Below, in pieces: positions 61,061-64,000 of a DNA stretch of 64,000 nucleotides. The notes beneath the pieces are model-generated. The model saw nothing but the letters and a program-made list of their open reading frames with translations. It was not told where the DNA came from and searched no databases. The DNA is taken from contig OX485806.1 in assembly GCA_950295325.1 (NCBI GenBank), forward strand, positions 18,724,001 through 18,788,000, in the 5' to 3' direction. The stretch's first letter is position 1. Every line of letters begins with the position of its first letter. The translations under genes were made by a program, and so were the position numbers. The DNA comes from Polytrichum commune (Eukaryota > Streptophyta > Polytrichopsida > Polytrichales > Polytrichaceae).

Positions 61061-61399
61061 CTCAATCTAGGAAGGCGCAGAAAAACCTCTAACAACCTCT
61101 ACCTCCACCTGAACAGAGTGATCCCAGACACAACTCCCAGACAACAACCAAGAGAAGCGAACTCGGCAGAACTCCAAGCACCAAAAGTCGTAGCACCAAA
61201 AGTCCTCGCCAATTAAAGAAACTTCCTCGCGTATACCTGCACACAAAAATGATCCAGAAAAGGAGAAGAGTGAGCCGACAAAGTATTCCACGGAGCTCCG
61301 AAAGCACGCAGTAATCGGTGCTCGTCAGAGGAGGAGAGCGCAGGTTTACAACAGCCTTCTCCGAAGACAATCTGGGCCCTAGAATCCCCTCCGATCGAC

Positions 61400-61780
61400 G
61401 GCCTTCGAAGAGCCAGTGAGGTTCGGCGCCTATAGATCCAGTGACAGGACGCCACGTAGCAAAAGAAGGGGGAGGAGACACAGCCCCCTACGTTCCCCAC
61501 AGTACAGGATCTGCGCCCTAGGCACAACGGATCAACGGCTGTGGGAGAGCCGGTAAAGAATAACCGGGTTCGGCGCTCGGAGATCCAGTGAGAGAACGCC
61601 AGGTTGCCAAATGGGGCAGGAGAGGTAGCCCTCTACGGGTCCCTGGTCAGATAATCCGGGCCGTAGGATCAGGAAATCGACGGCTGTGGGAGGAGTTGCG
61701 GGTTCGGCGCCTGGAGCAGCCAGTGAGAGGGAGCCACGTAGCACGGAGAAGGTGAGTCTCTGACCTTGGGAGAGTAGTAA
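61400..61780. repeat. Three-unit GC-rich tandem repeat with CCACGTAGC boxes
   Basis: Units near 61418, 61565 and 61705 (period about 145 bp) share GGTTCGGCGC, GATCCAGTGAGAG, GCCACGTAGC or variant, and ATCAACGGCTGTGGGAG between units. The ACGT core in two units could be a G-box-like site. Reading frames across this array are by-products. Confidence 0.8.
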
Positions 61781-61979
61781 GGACCTTTTGAGTCCTGTGG
61801 CGGCCTCAAAAAGTGCAGCGGCCTTTATCGATCTGTCCCCCTCATAAACTCGGCCTTCATGAGCAGCCGTTTCCATGTTGGGAAGCCCCTTCAGTAATTG
61901 TGAAGTCCATCATACTAGTACATATCACACTCACAGGCTTACAATCCATGGCGAGCCAGTAAAACATCCTATGCCTAAC

Positions 61980-62192
61980 AAGTTTATGATTCATTCATCC
62001 CAATTTATTATCACAACATCAATTTAAGGCCTCCGTTGTTAATTTCACAGTTTCTTATATATATACATATATCAGACAACAAGTATATGATTGATTCATC
62101 CCAATTTATTATCACAACATCAAGTTAAGGGCTCCAATGTTAATTTCACGGTCTCTTATATTTATATATATATATATAATACACCAGACAAC
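61980..62192. repeat. Two-unit tandem repeat, period ~101 bp
   Basis: AGTWTATGATTSATTCATCCC starts at 61981 and 62082 and is followed in both by TTATTATCACAACATCAA and a TTATATATATA tract, then CAGACAAC. Confidence 0.88.
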
Positions 62193-62606
62193 GTGTTGGT
62201 GGTGGCGGTGGTGGCGGTGGCCGTTGCCCCACCGTTCCATAGAGGTGTGGGAGCCACGTTAAAGTGATGTGTCCCATATGCATGGGTGCAAAGGATTGGG
62301 ACGGCACAGGCCCATACTAGACCGATTGTCCCATTTAGTGTGTGTGGTATAAATTCCCGAAACACACATTGTTTTGTCAAATCTCAAAATTAGTGAGGGA
62401 TGAATTTTTTACTAAATTCGTGAACATATGCTCATTTATCATACATTTCAAGATGACTAGTATGTGTTCTAAGGTGTTTGTAGATTGTAAAAACACAAGC
62501 TATAAGGATGAGACCAACCTAAGTGCACCATGATGGCAAGAATTAAACCATTAAGGTTTCAAGCTACCCTTGGTTGGTATACATGACAATGTGTGCACTG
62601 CCACTC

Positions 62607-62633
62607 TCACCACCACTCCCCCCCCCCCCCCCT
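62607..62633. repeat. Poly(C) tract
   Basis: Long C run ending in CCTTCC; GGT/GGC repeats occur nearby at 62195-62225. Confidence 0.85.
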
Positions 62634-63409
62634 TCCTTACACACAATTGTTTTAGTTCTTGATTGGTAACAGTCAACATCTAATTTAGTTTGTCACTAAA
62701 ATTTCATACCATGTCAATCAAAGTGGTCATTATGGACTTGTCATGTAGCACCAAGTGTCATATGACATCCTTTGCAGGTGCTCCCCATAATTGCAAGATA
62801 ATTGAATTAATGTGTGAATATGGTCGATGATCAATATTGTGGGTCACACCGAATCACATGCTTTGGTGTAGTTTTCACTTAGTCTATGAGACTAAGAACT
62901 ATATTAAACACACCCTAGGTTTGAATCTCCTTGTATTTCTTTGGACCTTGACAAAAGGTTTGAATCGAGGCCCAAAGGAGTTATTGAAGGCCAACCTCAA
63001 TCTATTCAAGATTTGAGGTTGGGGTGGCCATGTATCCAACCTTGACCTACATTATTATCCAATAACAAGGACTTGGGGTTCAAGTTGAGGTTGGGATGGC
63101 CTTGCTATCTCACTAGATTAAGTTGGGATTTGTGATGCTAATATCGGGCTCAAATCTACTATATAAGGAAACTTCCAAACTACAAGGGTTTCCCAACATG
63201 TTCGCTTTCAACTTATATGGTTGCTACAAATCCCTGATTCCAAAGGCGAGGCAATCATGTAACTTAAAGTGTGTGTGGCTCTATTGGGGTAGTTTAACCT
63301 TCACACACAATTTTGACCAATGATAAGGTCATGAATTTTCTGATTCAATTATCATTTGTGAGTGACGGAGATTTCTATTTCAAAGTCGCATTTGAGAAGT
63401 AATAGTGAT

Positions 63410-63640
63410 AGATGGCCAAGTGAAGATTCTTTTTCTTTTGAAGTAATCACATGAACTGATTATACCTAGAATGATGTCTATGTTTTTGAACATGTAGTCC
63501 AATCTCATCGTGACACATGTTATTTTTTTGTGTGTTCATTCTTAACAACTTGCCTTGCCATACACCACTCAAATCTAGATGTCGATCAAGAAGAGTGATC
63601 GCGTAAGGCCCACATCTAGTGGACCGGCATTGTCATTGTC
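63410..63640 (-). repeat. R1 dispersed repeat, inverted
   Basis: Reverse strand reads GAGTGGTGTATGGCAAGGC, GAGATTGGACTACATGTTC and AATCTTCACTTGGCC. Confidence 0.75.
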
Positions 63641-64000
63641 GCAACCCTTGCTAGCTCCCCTTAACCATCTTAATCATTTTCATTTGTAGCAAGGGTCACG
63701 AGCGCTAACCCTTCACATTCCGCTATGCTAATGATTAGCTTCTCATACCCCCGACCTTATAGTTCATAGGAGGGGAACCAACATTTTTTTTTGCTTTCGG
63801 GACTCACCCTTTAATCGGTAACCAATTCTTAGATGTGGACTTCCATCGATGGAAGTCCAATCCTATGATGATCATCGCGTTGCCGGAGCAACACTATAAC
63901 AACCCAAACCATACTAGACAACTATGCCCTTACATTGGGCCAATGCCCATGAAGGCCGTGTCGTTCGGCCTCGGGTGGGTGAGGCCACATCACCTCACCC

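Larger units (their letters stand above)
62200..64000. other. Right-edge non-coding region
   Basis: Simple repeats and an inverted R1 copy; no exon supported. Confidence 0.5.

Noticed and set aside
61213-61876. 104- to 130-codon minus-strand frames
   Set aside because: They follow the GC-rich three-unit tandem array; the peptide repeats with the DNA unit and no motif is seen.

Overview
The window is nuclear DNA from a land plant. The genes are split by GT-AG introns. They include a chloroplast NDH subunit (NdhM), a plant-type GT14 glycosyltransferase, an EREX-type PX protein and a plant F-box/JmjC/kinase-like fusion. The intergenic DNA is AT-rich and full of small DNA-transposon derivatives (MULE, Harbinger-like, foldback) and simple repeats. 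I cannot name the species. Keeping NdhM argues against lineages that lost NDH, such as pines. No rRNA, tRNA, CRISPR array or retroelement coding region was seen.

Layout. 1-4790 (-): 5' part of a tweety-like membrane protein gene that runs off the left edge. About 4.8-20.9 kb: gene-free, repeat-rich DNA, with a 1.21 kb near-palindromic MULE (14217-15426, exact 9-bp target duplication), a second MULE-like inverted repeat, Harbinger-type MITEs, a foldback element and a tRNA-derived SINE. 21061-23022 (-): GT14 glycosyltransferase. 24.3-27.9 kb: mostly empty. 27949-30818 (-): phosducin-like protein. 32950-40173 (-): PX/coiled-coil EREX homologue, 12 exons. 43750-53260 (+): F-box/JmjC/APH-kinase-like gene (JMJ21 type), 19 exons, 1070 codons. 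53985-55890 (-): NdhM. 58359-59729 (-): unrecognised multi-exon gene. 59905-60267 (-): TMEM230/DUF872 protein. 60.3-64 kb: tandem arrays and dispersed repeats.

The genes are unrelated housekeeping or organelle genes and do not form a pathway or cluster. All intron phases were checked by hand for the GT14, phosducin-like, EREX, JMJ21-like and NdhM models, and each gives one uninterrupted frame.

Two themes stand out. First, almost every gene carries a diverged tandem duplication of 100-700 bp in an intron or upstream region. In NdhM the duplicated unit includes the 3' end of coding exon 1 with its splice donor. Second, a dispersed repeat family (called R1 here, about 11 copies) and several MITE families sit inside introns. 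One R1 copy runs right up to the splice acceptor of JMJ21-like exon 6.
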